DNA of 64,000 nucleotides from assembly GCA_963556495.2 (NCBI GenBank), contig OY747710.1:22323500-22387499 (forward strand), read 5' to 3'. Below, piece after piece: positions 54,801 to 64,000 of this stretch (its first letter is position 1; the number at the start of each line of letters is the position of its first letter). The stretch is from Valencia hispanica. Taxonomy: Eukaryota; Chordata; Actinopteri; Cyprinodontiformes; Valenciidae. The position numbers were made by a program, and so were the translations under genes. Under the pieces are notes generated by a model that saw only the letters and a program-made list of their open reading frames with translations, searched no databases and was not told the DNA's origin.

Positions 54801-57800
54801 CATCCAGATGTTTTAATCTCAATATGACCTCTGACCTCTATGTCTAACATATGTTTGCAGAACTTTTTAGTATAAGCTCAGCATTACTTCGAAATCATTC
54901 AGCGCACAAAGGAATTTGCTTAAACACAGCAGAGTAAAGCAGATTGTTGAAATTGGAGAAGGTAAAGCCCTTTACTGAAGATCTGTGAGTGCAACAGTGT
55001 TTAGAGTGAGAGTTTGGTGAGATTTCCTGGTGCAACTGATCATGAATTAAATATTTTTGTTCATGTAAACAGTCAACAATTCAGCCAATATCTCTAAACA
55101 GGACAGCATCAGCTCTGGGATTCCCTCCCAATATTCTGTTTCACAACATCCCTTTCATTCTATGATTGGCATCGTTGAGTTCATAATCCAAAAACACATT
55201 TTTTTTTTTTTAGTTCTCTAAGTTTAGGACACAATTTTCTCTGCAGATGACTCTTAACATTTTCACTCCCATTTGGCCACACTGTCAATATTTACAAGAA
55301 CAGACAGTGAGAGTAAATAATGACTGTATCGCACATTGCTCAGTTTAAAAAAAAAAGATGACTCATCAACAATTATACTGTAATTTAAGCCAAGACAGAT
55401 ACAGAACTGTTAATCTCAAACTTTTACAACTGAACTGTACCTGTGGGCTTCTGGTGACAGCAATGATTGGACAGCGAGGCCGGTATCTGGACAGGAGATG
55501 TGCCGACCTGGGGGGAAAAAAAGTGGAGAGAAACACAGAAAGTACTTTATTGCCAATAACCAAACTTTCCTTTAATATATGATGAGAGAATTCAAAGCAT
55601 AAGGTTAGTGTCAATGTTCTTTGGCGTGGATCATTCATTTTCCGCTTCCTATTTGAGAGAGAAACACTATTAACTTAATCTTATTTTTTCCATATATCTA
55701 ATATGAAAGGGGCACAGCAGCCTACTGGAGGATGCCCTCAGTTATCGGATGAGTTTATCATCTGCTATTTTAAGTGATTTGTGTGTCTTAAACATTAATA
55801 CTATAGAAGCAAAGATTTTGTGTTGATTCATGTCTATATGTCCTTCATAATAACTGTAATTGTAGTATTGCCTTTATTTAAAATGTCAATAAAAGATGTC
55901 TTTGCCTTCAAATCTGATCACGAAACACTGATTTGGATAATTTCCCTGTCATCCTAGAGTGAGATTTTTCTCTCCATTCTGGTGCCAGCTCCGTAGCTGT
56001 CCTTCCTTTGCCCATCTGAGGCTCCCAGCAACCATGACATAACAAGAAACAACTGTCATTTTCTAAAAGCTGACTCATTCACATGCAGTCAGAGCTGCTC
56101 AGATTCATTTGCTGTATATTTTTACTGGCAAAAAGAAAGCAGTTAAAAAAACAACAGCCAATTGGTCATTTCCTCCTGAATTTATTTGTTTTAGGAGTAA
56201 CATTGTATCCATTAATTTTGTCCTTGCTCTCACTTTACCTGTCCAAGCCGAAATAAACCAATTCTTCTATTACAAATCTAAAAACCATTATATAACCACC
56301 TTCTATTTTCTATATCCAGCGGCCAATATTTAACAGGCACAGTACACTTTAGACAGTCCCAGTTTATCACAGCACCAACATCGTCTAATGAGACAGACAT
56401 GGTGCACACCTCTATGTACAGAAGCACCATTTGACCAAAAATACATGTTTATAAAAATTGGGAGAAAAACTGAGAACCTGGAGAAAAACCCATGTGTGGG
56501 AGAACATGACAACTCCCCACAGAAAGGCTTCAATCAATACCTGAACAGGCCACCATCTAGCTGTTTGGCAAAAGTGGAAACCAGGGCAAGAACAATAACT
56601 AAATGTCTACAAATAATTAAAATGAGTCAACATAAAACCAAAGAATATAAAAACAGTAGGATCATAGGATCCAAATAAATCAAAGCCACATTTTGTTGAG
56701 CTGTTCTTCAGAATAAGAACATTTGTTTTTCTGAAATGAGTTGTAATCTTTTTTTTCTGCAGTGGGTGGTGTAAGTATCTGCTTTTTACACCCATCAACA
56801 GTGTTAAAATCTGTGATGTCTCCACACTAAACAGAGTTCAATCAACTTAGTATCTTGTACTTTGTGTGTTTCTCTCGCCACGCTAAGCTTTTGTAATCCA
56901 GCCCCCAACACCTTGGTTGCATCCCCATGCGGACGGGGGAGAAAGCGGTTCAGTTCTTACAAAGCACCAGTTCTGGCCTAGCAAGCAGTTGGTTCTAGTT
57001 TAAGCACTGGCTTGGAACCAAGAAACGGGTGCTTTGGCTGTGAAAAAGAAAAGAACTGATGCTCTGTCAGGCTCTGGTGCTGAACAAGCACTGGGACCAG
57101 TGGAAAAAGGCCCGACTGTTCAATATCATGGCCTATTTGATTTCTCTAAAGTGCCCATATTTATGATGTGTATATGTGTGTATATATGGTTGTTTGTCCT
57201 GTGTGTTCCTGTGTTGAGGTGTGATGGACTGGCAACCTGTCTGGGATACACCCGGCCTCTCGCCCCCAAAACACCGCAAGGAGAAGTGGGTATACAATGA
57301 CTATTTGGTTGAATGAAGGCTCTTTGCAGGTTTTAGGTGAGTATTTGTTTTTTAGCAGGACTGCTCATGTTGGTGCATAAACCATTTACATTTACAAGGA
57401 AATTCAGCAAATTGTGACAATGAAACCATCTTGTGCAGATAAAATACTCATGGCAGTAGCATTGTGGTTCTGTACATAGATCTTGTAGCACATCCAAGTC
57501 ATGATTAGTGGTCTGATCCTGGGCATATAGGTTGGGACTGTCAAGAGAGGGGTCTGCCTTATAGCATGAAGGTATTTAAATGGGAAGTAAGCAGATATTT
57601 ACAGAGTTATAAAGTAAACATGGTCTTGTATGCAAGTGGGGCGACGGTTTACCTGCCACTGGTGGTGAGGACTATAATTGCCCCTGCACAGCATTTGAAG
57701 GATGACTCCACAGCTCCAATGGCAGTGACTTCTGTAGGGTCAGAGGAAAGAGGGGTAAGCCGACGCAGCTCCTCGAACAGCTGATGGTGGTAGATGGCTG

Positions 57801-60800
57801 CCTCAGCTTCCCTGCAGATCTAACACAGAATAAAGGTGAACAGAGAAGAAACGAGTGTTAGCAAGGGGTTCTGATTTAAATGTAACAATACGACAATACG
57901 ACGATATTTGCATATAGGGACACGCACCGAGTGCATCATTGCTACTGCCTCTAAAGGAAAGAGTCCCTTGGCGGTCTCCCCAGATAACATCACACAGTCT
58001 GCTCCATCAAGCACAGCGTTGGCCACGTCACTGCTCTCTGCTCGAGTCGGCCGTGGGTGAGAAACCATGCTTTCCAACATCTAAAAACACATTAGCCACA
58101 CAAATTTCTCAGATTTAAATGATCTTAATCACTGAATAAAACTAAGAATTATGAAACAGATCATGTGGTAAAAGGACCAATAGAGGCTTTGTTGATGGAT
58201 TGGACAACAGTGAAAGGGAAATAAGAGATCATTCAAGCAAAGGTAATTAAGTATGAATTTTCAAGATCATTAGTAGTGAAGCAGGTACTAAACAATAAGT
58301 CAATAAGAGGGGCAGGCATATGGGAAATGGGATAGCTTGCAGCATCGCCTAAGAAAGTGTGTATTTCCTGCAGTTCTGGAACTGTAGATAATGCTGATTA
58401 GTGTTTAGGTGTGTGGGTGCTGTTTGTGAGCTCAGGTCCCGAGTAGCAAACCTGCTATAACGCTGTCACTGTGAGTCATGAGCGGGAGCATAAACAAGAT
58501 GCAGCACTGTGACTCAACATGGCTGCAGGAGTTTGCAAGCATGTGTGTCTATGACTGGGTTTGTGTAAGAAAGAAGAGACGAGTACGAGAGAGAAATAGC
58601 ATATGGATGCATTATGCTGGAGTGGGAGCAAACAGCCCCTTTAAGGTCTTATTGTAGCATTACACTGACTTGTTTAATGTTAGACAAGCTAAACCTGCCG
58701 TTATGAGTCAACATTTCATCACTTCTGCGTCCTTTCGTGTGGCTGCTCTGACCTGTGTGGCACAAATGACAGGCTTTCCAGCAGAGTTGCAGCGCCCAAT
58801 CATCATCTTCTGGGCAATGAAGACTTTCTCAGCAGGGATCTCGATCCCCAAGTCACCCCTGGCAACCATCACACCATCACTCTCAGCCAGGATCTCCTCA
58901 AAACTGATACAGCAATAGAAGGCATCAGCAGGTGAAATATTTCAATATAACAATATTTTTAAAAACTATAAAATAATAGAAACATATATGAATAACATCA
59001 CATTTCTTTCATGAAGTCAAATATTTGAAGAAAAAATAAAAAGAAATTATTCATATTAATTAAATAAAAACACAATACACAAAATAATTAATACAAATAT
59101 AATTTATAATTAAATGTGGTTTATCTTTGTTTACTTACAAAATAGGACAAAAACACAAAAAATATTTCATTAAAAAATTTAATAAATACAAACTACATTT
59201 TAATAATAAATAAATGGGAATCAAATAAAATAATACAATTAGCTTAATAAAATTAAATGAATATTATTTCCAGACATCACACAACTGAGGATAAACTAAA
59301 ATGAAAACAAGTATCAGAATTAAACTTAAAATATGAATGAAATGCTAAATTAATTTACAATGAATTAAGAAGTACTTATTACTATGAATAACAGGTTGCC
59401 ATAAAATGAATTTAGATTAAATAATTGTCACAGCAGCCTTATATGAAATGAAAATACCTACAAGGTTCAAATGCAAACATAAAACTTTAAAAAAGGTTAC
59501 ATTTGAGGTTGTTTTGATGTTGTGCATTTGAGGATATCTATCTATCTGTCTGTCTATAGATATATGTTTTATCAAATTACATGGAAACCATACTGAGAAG
59601 AGAACTGTAACATTATGTGTCAGTGCAAATCTTCCTATACAGCATTCTCCTTACGTGAAATTTAATTTTCATGGTCTAATCTCTGAAAACTCCTCCAAGT
59701 TAAACCTGGTGTTTAACATCATCAGCAGCCAGCGAGCAGGCACAGTAAAGCATCAGATAAGTAATGAAAGCAGGGGAGCTGTGACATAAACTGTGTCTGA
59801 TGTTTTTTAATGGCAGCAATAACTTACACAGACAACCACACTGCTCGCTTATCAAACATGTCAAATTCAGAGCTGGCAAATTATCCTCATCTCCAGCTGG
59901 CCATCTAAAGGAGGCGGCAGACCACCATCAATTGTAGATTCATGAGTCTTGTCACAATGTATTTATGAGACATGCTGCCTCCTGATTCTGCAAGGATCAA
60001 ATCTGTTGCCTAAACGGTTTTAGTTTTGAAGCATGTTCCTCCCAACTTACTTCTGAACTCCCTGTCTGCTTTCCACCTTGCTGATTACTTTGATATGTCG
60101 GCCGTGGGGTCCCAGAGCCCGGCGCACGTCCTTCACATCCTGGGCCGAACGGATGAAGCTGGCGAACACGATGTCCACACCATGAGACACGCCAAACCTC
60201 AGGTCAGCTTCATCCTGCTCGCTGACCGCCTGCAGGCCAATCAGGTCACAGCCGGGCAGGTTGACGCCTTTACGGCTGCAGAGGACCCCACCAGCCTCCA
60301 CCACCGTGTCCACCCAGTCAGAGCCTGTAGGGACCAGACCACCAATGGGATGGATGCATGATTATATTGAGACTGGAGGATAGAAGTAAGACATACTGGG
60401 GTCAAAAAAGAAGTATGTGGCTGGATGGCCACACTGTATGTTTATACATAACCATGTGTAATTATTGCAAGGATGAATGAAATGGCAATCAGAAATTTGA
60501 GGTAAAATTTTAAGCAAAATACCAAGGATGAGGGTTTCTTTTGAACATTTTTGCTAAATATTGAAATATTTTAGGCTTTCAACATTTTTTAGTAAAATAC
60601 AAAAAAAATAGACAAAATGTTTGTACACTATAGGTCTGTTACAGCAATATTTCAAGGTTATGTCAATTGATTGATTAATTCCATATTAGTAAAGGCATCT
60701 AGGGATATGGCATAATAAGAGATCATTAGAGTCAGTGAAGAGGCCTTTCACCAAGTCTGATCTAACTGCGTGACTGAAGGGAAAAGCTGCTTACAGGGGG

Positions 60801-62076
60801 GCAGACATGATCTGGGGTGTAAGAGAGTTGGAGCGTTGGCCCAGAAGGGCTCATGTACGAGACTGGCTGTAATAAAATATAAGAAATGCCCATCCAGACT
60901 TCAGCCTCATCCTAATGGAAGGAAGAAGATATTTTCTTTCCATAACAAAGTCCCAATTCTGTTGACAGTTATTCTCAGAAAAATCATTCTGCTGTGTAGA
61001 CAAAAATGCCTCATCTATGTCAAGGCATTTGTGTTGTGGAGACTGGTTGGAGATAACAACAAGGCAACAGCAGCGTGTTTACAATTATGTGTGGAAATAC
61101 GTTCTCTGAAAGCTCAAGATGTCAAACTTTGAAGCAGATGGGCTACAGCTGCAGAAAACCACACTGGGTGACACTGCTGGAATTGAGGGTATAATTCACA
61201 TGGCTTGACAAAGGTTGGATGATAACAGATTGGAAAGATGTTGCCTCATCTTACATCTGAATTTAAGATGCAACCTTAACATGTTAGGGTCAGAATTGGG
61301 ATTACAAATAACATGATGAATCAGCGGTCTAGACTGGTGTTGGTGGTGAAATGCTTTGGGGGATGTTTTCATGGCACACTTTGGACCCTTAGTATGATCT
61401 GAGCAATGGTTGAGCCCCACAGGCATGTTGTTGCTGACTTTGTACCCATCTTCTAATGGTTAGTTCCAACAGGCCCAAGCTCAAAGGATCTCAAGCAGGT
61501 TTACTGGACTTCACAAATAGTTCACTAAACTCCAGTGGCTTCCATTGTCACCAAATCTTTGTACTCCCTATTAGGTGGAACAGAAGATTTGCATTCTGGA
61601 TGTGCAGCCAACAATCTGCAGCGACTGCATGATGCTCTGATGTCAGTACGGACCAAGATCTCTGGAATGTTTCTAAACCCTTGTTCAATCTATTCCACAA
61701 AGAGTACTTCTGAAGGCAAAAGATGGTCCAACTTGTTACTAGCAAGATGCACTGATACAGTGGTCGGAAAGAGTATGCTGTTCTTCTTTCTAATACTTCT
61801 CCTTTTGTATATGTGCAAAAAGAGACTTCTATAGCTCACTTTTTTAGATTTTCTGCATGCATGTAGATTACATTTAAATAGCATGTTACCTATTCCTAAT
61901 ACTTTGAGTGCTAGCAGGCCATCGTCAATGTAAATCCTTTTCCCTTTTTCCAGGACTTTAGGCAAGTTGGGGTAGTCCACCCAGATTATCTTCCCATCAG
62001 TCTTGTCTTTGTCACTCTCTGCAGTCACTACCCGCAAATGGCTGCCCTTCACCAGCTCCACCTCTTCTTCCACTTT
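51770..62076 (-). CDS. pklr: pklr, pyruvate kinase liver/red-cell type, 3' eight exons (5' part beyond window)
   Basis: Pyruvate kinase transfers phosphate from phosphoenolpyruvate to ADP, the last step of glycolysis in the cytosol. Exons in the window are 61890-62076, 60051-60324, 58753-58903, 57928-58080, 57653-57819, 55441-55507, 51985-52099 and 51770-51876, all with GT/AG borders and consistent phase: 406 residues plus stop. Catalytic features are intact: the active-site lysine in VISKVES, the metal-binding RGDLGIEIP and the threonine in VICATQ. The fructose-1,6-bisphosphate pocket residues in TTSGRSA, and the Trp and Arg in [11 protein letters not shown], are also present. PKLR is preferred over PKM because of [21 protein letters not shown] and LLSRYRPR, the single copy of the exon that is duplicated in PKM, and the hcn3 neighbour. 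About 160 N-terminal residues are outside the window. An in-frame stop and an AATAAA signal follow. Confidence 0.93.
51985..52099 (-). CDS. pklr: pklr exon: second half of the split C-domain exon
   Basis: 115 nt encoding [20 protein letters not shown], then [18 protein letters not shown]. The Trp of VWADD and the Arg of DNRVNF correspond to fructose-1,6-bisphosphate contacts in allosteric isozymes. Acceptor CTTCCTCAG, donor ATAG|GTCAGT. Confidence 0.94.
52160..52490 (-). mobile_element. Tc1-like remnant in the extra pklr intron
   Basis: CAGGGTTGTTGTTCTGCTGA, TTGCAGCATCTAACAGG and ATCCCCACAGCATGATGCCA are antisense Tc1 transposase sequence. It abuts the element that begins at 52497. Confidence 0.6.
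52497..53369. mobile_element. hAT-like element with CAGTGACGTGCGGT termini
   Basis: The left end CAGTGACGTGCGGTCAG is mirrored by ACCGCACGTCACTA at the right end. The flanking 8-mers (TGGTGTTG left, GTGTGTTG right) agree at six of eight positions, compatible with an 8-bp target duplication. About 870 bp, no transposase frame. Confidence 0.65.
53497..53983. mobile_element. MITE with AAAGGA...GGGGCAG termini
   Basis: The left end TTAAAGGAGCATGGGGCAG is mirrored by CTGCCCCCTGTTCCTTTAA at the right end. The interior is G+C-rich and CpG-containing (53530-53580, 53755-53830), which makes it look promoter-like. No coding capacity. Confidence 0.65.
53985..54345 (-). mobile_element. Tc1-like fragment in the extra pklr intron
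   Basis: GTTTCACAGTGGAGACAGTG, TTCCACCAGACTTGGCGCTT and TCTGACCACAGCACCTTCTT are antisense transposase-type text from a Tc1 family. Truncated. Confidence 0.5.
54392..54692 (+). mobile_element. tRNA-derived SINE in pklr intron, tail lost
   Basis: Starts GGGCTGCACAACGGCACAGT with the tRNA-like head. It includes CATGGAGTTTGCATGTTCTC and GTACCCCGCCTCTTGCCC, and stops near GGAGATGGGCACCA without the ATGG tail. It lies in the extra pklr intron. Confidence 0.7.
55441..55507 (-). CDS. pklr: pklr exon: first half of the split C-domain exon
   Basis: 67 nt encoding [20 protein letters not shown] and PQ, bounded by a CCCCCCAG acceptor and a CACAG|GTACAG donor. It joins in phase 0 to the 115-nt exon 3.3 kb downstream. 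In mammals the two parts form one 182-nt exon, and 67+115 equals 182. Confidence 0.93.
56440..56590 (-). mobile_element. Old degenerate SINE copy
   Basis: Blocks such as GGAGAACATGACAACTCCCC and CAGAAAGGCTTCAATC resemble the SINE body in minus orientation with heavy decay. Weak match. Confidence 0.4.
57195..57300 (+). mobile_element. tRNA-derived SINE, 3' fragment
   Basis: GATGGACTGGCAACCTGTCT, ACACCCGGCCTCTCGCCC and GAGAAGTGGGTATA match the 3' part of the family. It is in the pklr intron 55508-57652. Confidence 0.6.
57653..57819 (-). CDS. pklr: pklr exon: subunit contact and FBP-loop exon (single copy)
   Basis: 167 nt, the size of the exon that is duplicated and alternatively spliced in PKM. 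Only one copy was found here, as expected for PKLR. It reads [20 protein letters not shown], then [20 protein letters not shown], then [15 protein letters not shown], and ends within the codon for Arg at the start of the fructose-bisphosphate binding loop. Confidence 0.94.
57928..58080 (-). CDS. pklr: pklr exon: catalytic A domain, MLESM to MMHS
   Basis: 153 nt, the usual length. It begins [20 protein letters not shown] and continues [20 protein letters not shown]. It is near-identical in pattern to all vertebrate pyruvate kinases. Acceptor TTTTTAG, donor TCG|GTGCGT. Confidence 0.95.
58753..58903 (-). CDS. pklr: pklr exon: catalytic A domain with RGDLGIE
   Basis: 151 nt, the usual length. 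It reads [20 protein letters not shown], then [20 protein letters not shown], then [10 protein letters not shown]. The Asp of RGDLGIE binds the divalent metal and the Thr of CATQ lies at the active site. Confidence 0.95.
60051..60324 (-). CDS. pklr: pklr exon: end of B domain and catalytic A domain
   Basis: 274 nt, one codon longer than the 271 nt I know in mammals. It begins [20 protein letters not shown] and continues [30 protein letters not shown] and [12 protein letters not shown]. It carries the catalytic lysine of the ISK motif and the following Glu that binds Mg2+. The donor GAA|GTAAGT leaves a split codon that the next exon completes as Asn. Confidence 0.95.
61200..61780 (+). mobile_element. 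Tc1-like transposase remnant in pklr intron
   Basis: The sense strand follows the 3' half of a transposase: GTACCCATCTTCTAATGGTT, GATGTGCAGCCAACAATCTG, GACTGCATGATGCTCTGATG and TCTGAAGGCAAAAGATGGTC. No intact frame. It ends about 110 bp from the 187-nt pklr exon. Confidence 0.65.
61890..62076 (-). CDS. pklr: pklr exon: B domain
   Basis: 187 nt, the length I know for the matching mammalian exon. It reads [20 protein letters not shown] through [20 protein letters not shown] to [13 protein letters not shown]. It is part of the mobile B domain that closes over the active site. It is the most 5' pklr exon I can find here; the upstream 1.9 kb shows no TKGPEIRTG-type exon. Confidence 0.93.
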
Positions 62077-62711
62077 CTACACAAACACACACACACTGTA
62101 AGGGACAGACAGACTGCAAAAACATTTTCAGAAACAAGAAGCACTCGTAATTTTTCTAGAAACACACTTGTTGTTATGAACCCGTAGATGAAAGAAAGTT
62201 TTTGAGTTGTTGAAGAATTTTTTTTCAAAATCTCCATAAAATAAATCCAAAATAGAAGTATTCTGGAAGGAAGCTTCAGTTGTCTTCAAAAATAAATATT
62301 TTTCTTGGTGTCCACATGGTGTCACTTGTAATATTTGTCTCATATGGAATCTTCCCCTGCATTTAAATGGAGCTGACGTCTGTTTTTATCAAGTTCACAC
62401 CCTGTCAGAATCATGACCTGAGAATGATTGATTTAAAAGCTGCAGTGCTTTGACAAAACGTGTTTCACTACATCATGTTAGTAGATGAAAATATGCACCC
62501 CTTCTTTATTCACCAAGATCTAGGAGCACAAACCACCTTTATAAATCCATATTATTCAGCCTTGCCCATAAATGACAGCAAGTGAATGACTGTCAGAGCA
62601 GTTTTTACCTTGATGGACATTTAACAGCAGAGTTGAACAACATTTTCAGCAACATCCATCCTTAAAGCAATTGTGAAAATGTCAAACTGCAATAGTTATC
62701 TGCCTTAATGG

Positions 62712-62985
62712 TTGTAAATACTAAATATCCTGCACTTGTATCGCGCTTTATCATATCGGAGGACTCCAAACCAATCATTCACACACTGATGGTGGTAAGC
62801 TACATTGTAGCCACAGCTGCTATGGGACAGGTTAACAGAAATAAGGCTGCCACTCATCTGGTGTCAGCAGACAAAGGATCTTGCCCAAGGACACAATGGT
62901 AAAGTGACTAAAACAGATGGAGCAGGGGCTTGAACCAGGAACCCACCAGTTGCACCTCTACCTCATGAGCCCCTGCAACCCATGA
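62712..62985. repeat. Second common dispersed repeat type
   Basis: Text such as TATCGCGCTTTATCATATCG, CAATCATTCACACACTGATG, GATCTTGCCCAAGGACACAA and CTTGAACCAGGAACCC is typical of another widespread fish dispersed repeat. Family not certain. Confidence 0.5.
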
Positions 62986-63364
62986 TAAAATGAGTGTCAT
63001 GATAAAATTAATTAATTAACAGGGAAAGTTTACTCAGGTTGTCTGCTGACTGGCTGTTAAAGAGCAACCATGAACTATTCCAGGAAGTTTGAATCAATGT
63101 TTTGTGTAGGTTTTAAATGGCTGCTTTTTTAACTTCCTGTAGGAACTAGCTGTGCTGCAGTGCAAACACAAGCTAAACAGCAAGTGAAGATTCACTTTCC
63201 AATGTGCATTTTTTAGCTTATAACTGGATGATTACAGCCTTTTACTAAATATTGCTGATGCTGACTGTTTTCAACCACTACTACAGTTAAAATAAATTGT
63301 TAGTGTGCATACCTCCTTCATTTTATATGAGTTGCATCTTTCAACTTCAAAATTAAAGAAACGG

Positions 63365-64000
63365 AGACTTCAAGGTTTTCACATTATGTCATGTTGCTAC
63401 CACAAACCTAAATGTATTGTTTGGGATTTTTACATGTTAGACCAATGTGAAACACTGCATCCATCCATCCATCCATCCATCCGTCTGTCCGTCCGTCCGT
63501 CCATCCATCCATCCATCCATTCATCCATCCATCCATCCATCCATCCATCCATCCATCCTATGGAGGGTTGCAGGAGGCTGGTGCGTATCTCCAGCAATCA
63601 CAGGGAGAGAGGCAAGGTACACCGTGGACAGGTCGCCTGTCCATCGCAGGGCAACACAGAGACATACAGGACAAGCAACCATGCACACACACAATCATAC
63701 CTAAGGGCAATTTGGAGAGACCAATTAACCTAACAGTCATGTTTTTGGACTGTGGGAGGAAGGTTGAGTACCCGGAGAGAACCCAGGCCAGGATTCAAAC
63801 CCAGGACTTTCTTTCTGCAAGGCAAAAGTGCTACCAACTGCGCCACTGTGGAGCCTGAAACAGCGCATAAAAATTAGAAAATTGTAATGCTTTGTCAATG
63901 CTTTGTAAAACCACGTTTTGCTACAATCACAGCTGCAAGTATTTTGGGGTATGTCTCTACCAGCACATATTTGCCCGTTCTTCATTGTAAAATAACTCCA
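63365..64000 (-). mobile_element. Tc1-like element remnant around a SINE, runs off window
   Basis: 63380-63450 (ATTATGTCATGTTGCTACCA and GGGATTTTTACATGTTAGAC) and 63880-64000 (ACAATCACAGCTGCAAGTAT, GGGTATGTCTCTACCAGCA) are the terminal and subterminal parts of one Tc1 family in antisense orientation. The SINE 63455-63858 separates them. Confidence 0.6.
63455..63858 (-). mobile_element. tRNA-derived SINE with expanded tail
   Basis: The head is near 63858 (CCACAGTGGCGCAGTTGG on the minus strand) and the body is well preserved. The tail has expanded into about 100 bases of ATGG/ACGG-type tetranucleotide repeat (63458-63558). It is inserted in a Tc1-like element. Confidence 0.7.

Noticed and set aside
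51770..62076. Pyruvate kinase as pkm rather than pklr
   Set aside because: No second copy of the 167-nt alternative exon was seen. Residue choices such as [10 protein letters not shown] and LLSRYRPR, and the hcn3 neighbour, favour pklr.

Overview
The window is vertebrate nuclear DNA, most likely from a ray-finned (teleost) fish. The evidence is long AT-rich non-coding stretches, genes split into many exons with GT/AG introns, and decayed transposons of types common in fish: Tc1-like elements, hAT-type elements, a tRNA-derived SINE with an ATGG-repeat tail, and an RT-bearing non-LTR fragment. Only two protein genes can be assembled with confidence. Both lie on the minus strand in the right half.

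hcn3 (nine coding exons, 49198 down to 30258) encodes a hyperpolarization-activated cyclic-nucleotide-gated channel of about 1448 residues. The exons join in frame with exact phase agreement: 719, 207, 214, 162, 219, 147, 241, 165 nt and a final exon of 2270 nt plus the stop. The S1-S6 core, the GYG filter, the C-linker and the cyclic-nucleotide-binding domain are intact. The protein ends in Ala-Asn-Met and carries a proximal tail block typical of HCN3. Upstream of it, in the same direction, lies the 3' part of pklr (eight exons, 62076 down to 51770, 406 residues plus stop). It encodes liver/red-cell-type pyruvate kinase; its N-terminal exons lie beyond position 64000. HCN3 and PKLR are also neighbours in mammals, which supports both names, but here they are in tandem rather than convergent. 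Functionally they are unrelated (a pacemaker-type cation channel and a glycolytic enzyme); they share only conserved neighbourhood.

Each gene carries one intron that splits a region I know as a single exon in mammals: 40062-40327 in hcn3 (207+214 nt) and 52100-55440 in pklr (67+115 nt). The pklr intron is packed with transposons.

Layout: 1-17300, intergenic DNA with microsatellites, a SINE, MITEs and Tc1 debris, no supportable gene; 17322-19009, a complex nested inverted-repeat element; 19010-19900, a CpG-rich promoter-like island without a recognised gene; 20000-28300, intergenic with SINE and Tc1 fragments and a few possible conserved blocks; 28308-29886, a three-level nest of transposons; 29941-30111, an unassigned 57-codon exon-like segment on the minus strand; 30258-49198, hcn3; 49199-50600, its CpG-rich 5' region; 50700-51570, AT-repeat spacer; 51567-62076, pklr; 62077-64000, pklr intron with a SINE inserted in a Tc1-like element.

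Gene identities and exon borders come from reading translations, splice signals and phase, with no alignment run. Transposon family names are recognition by eye.
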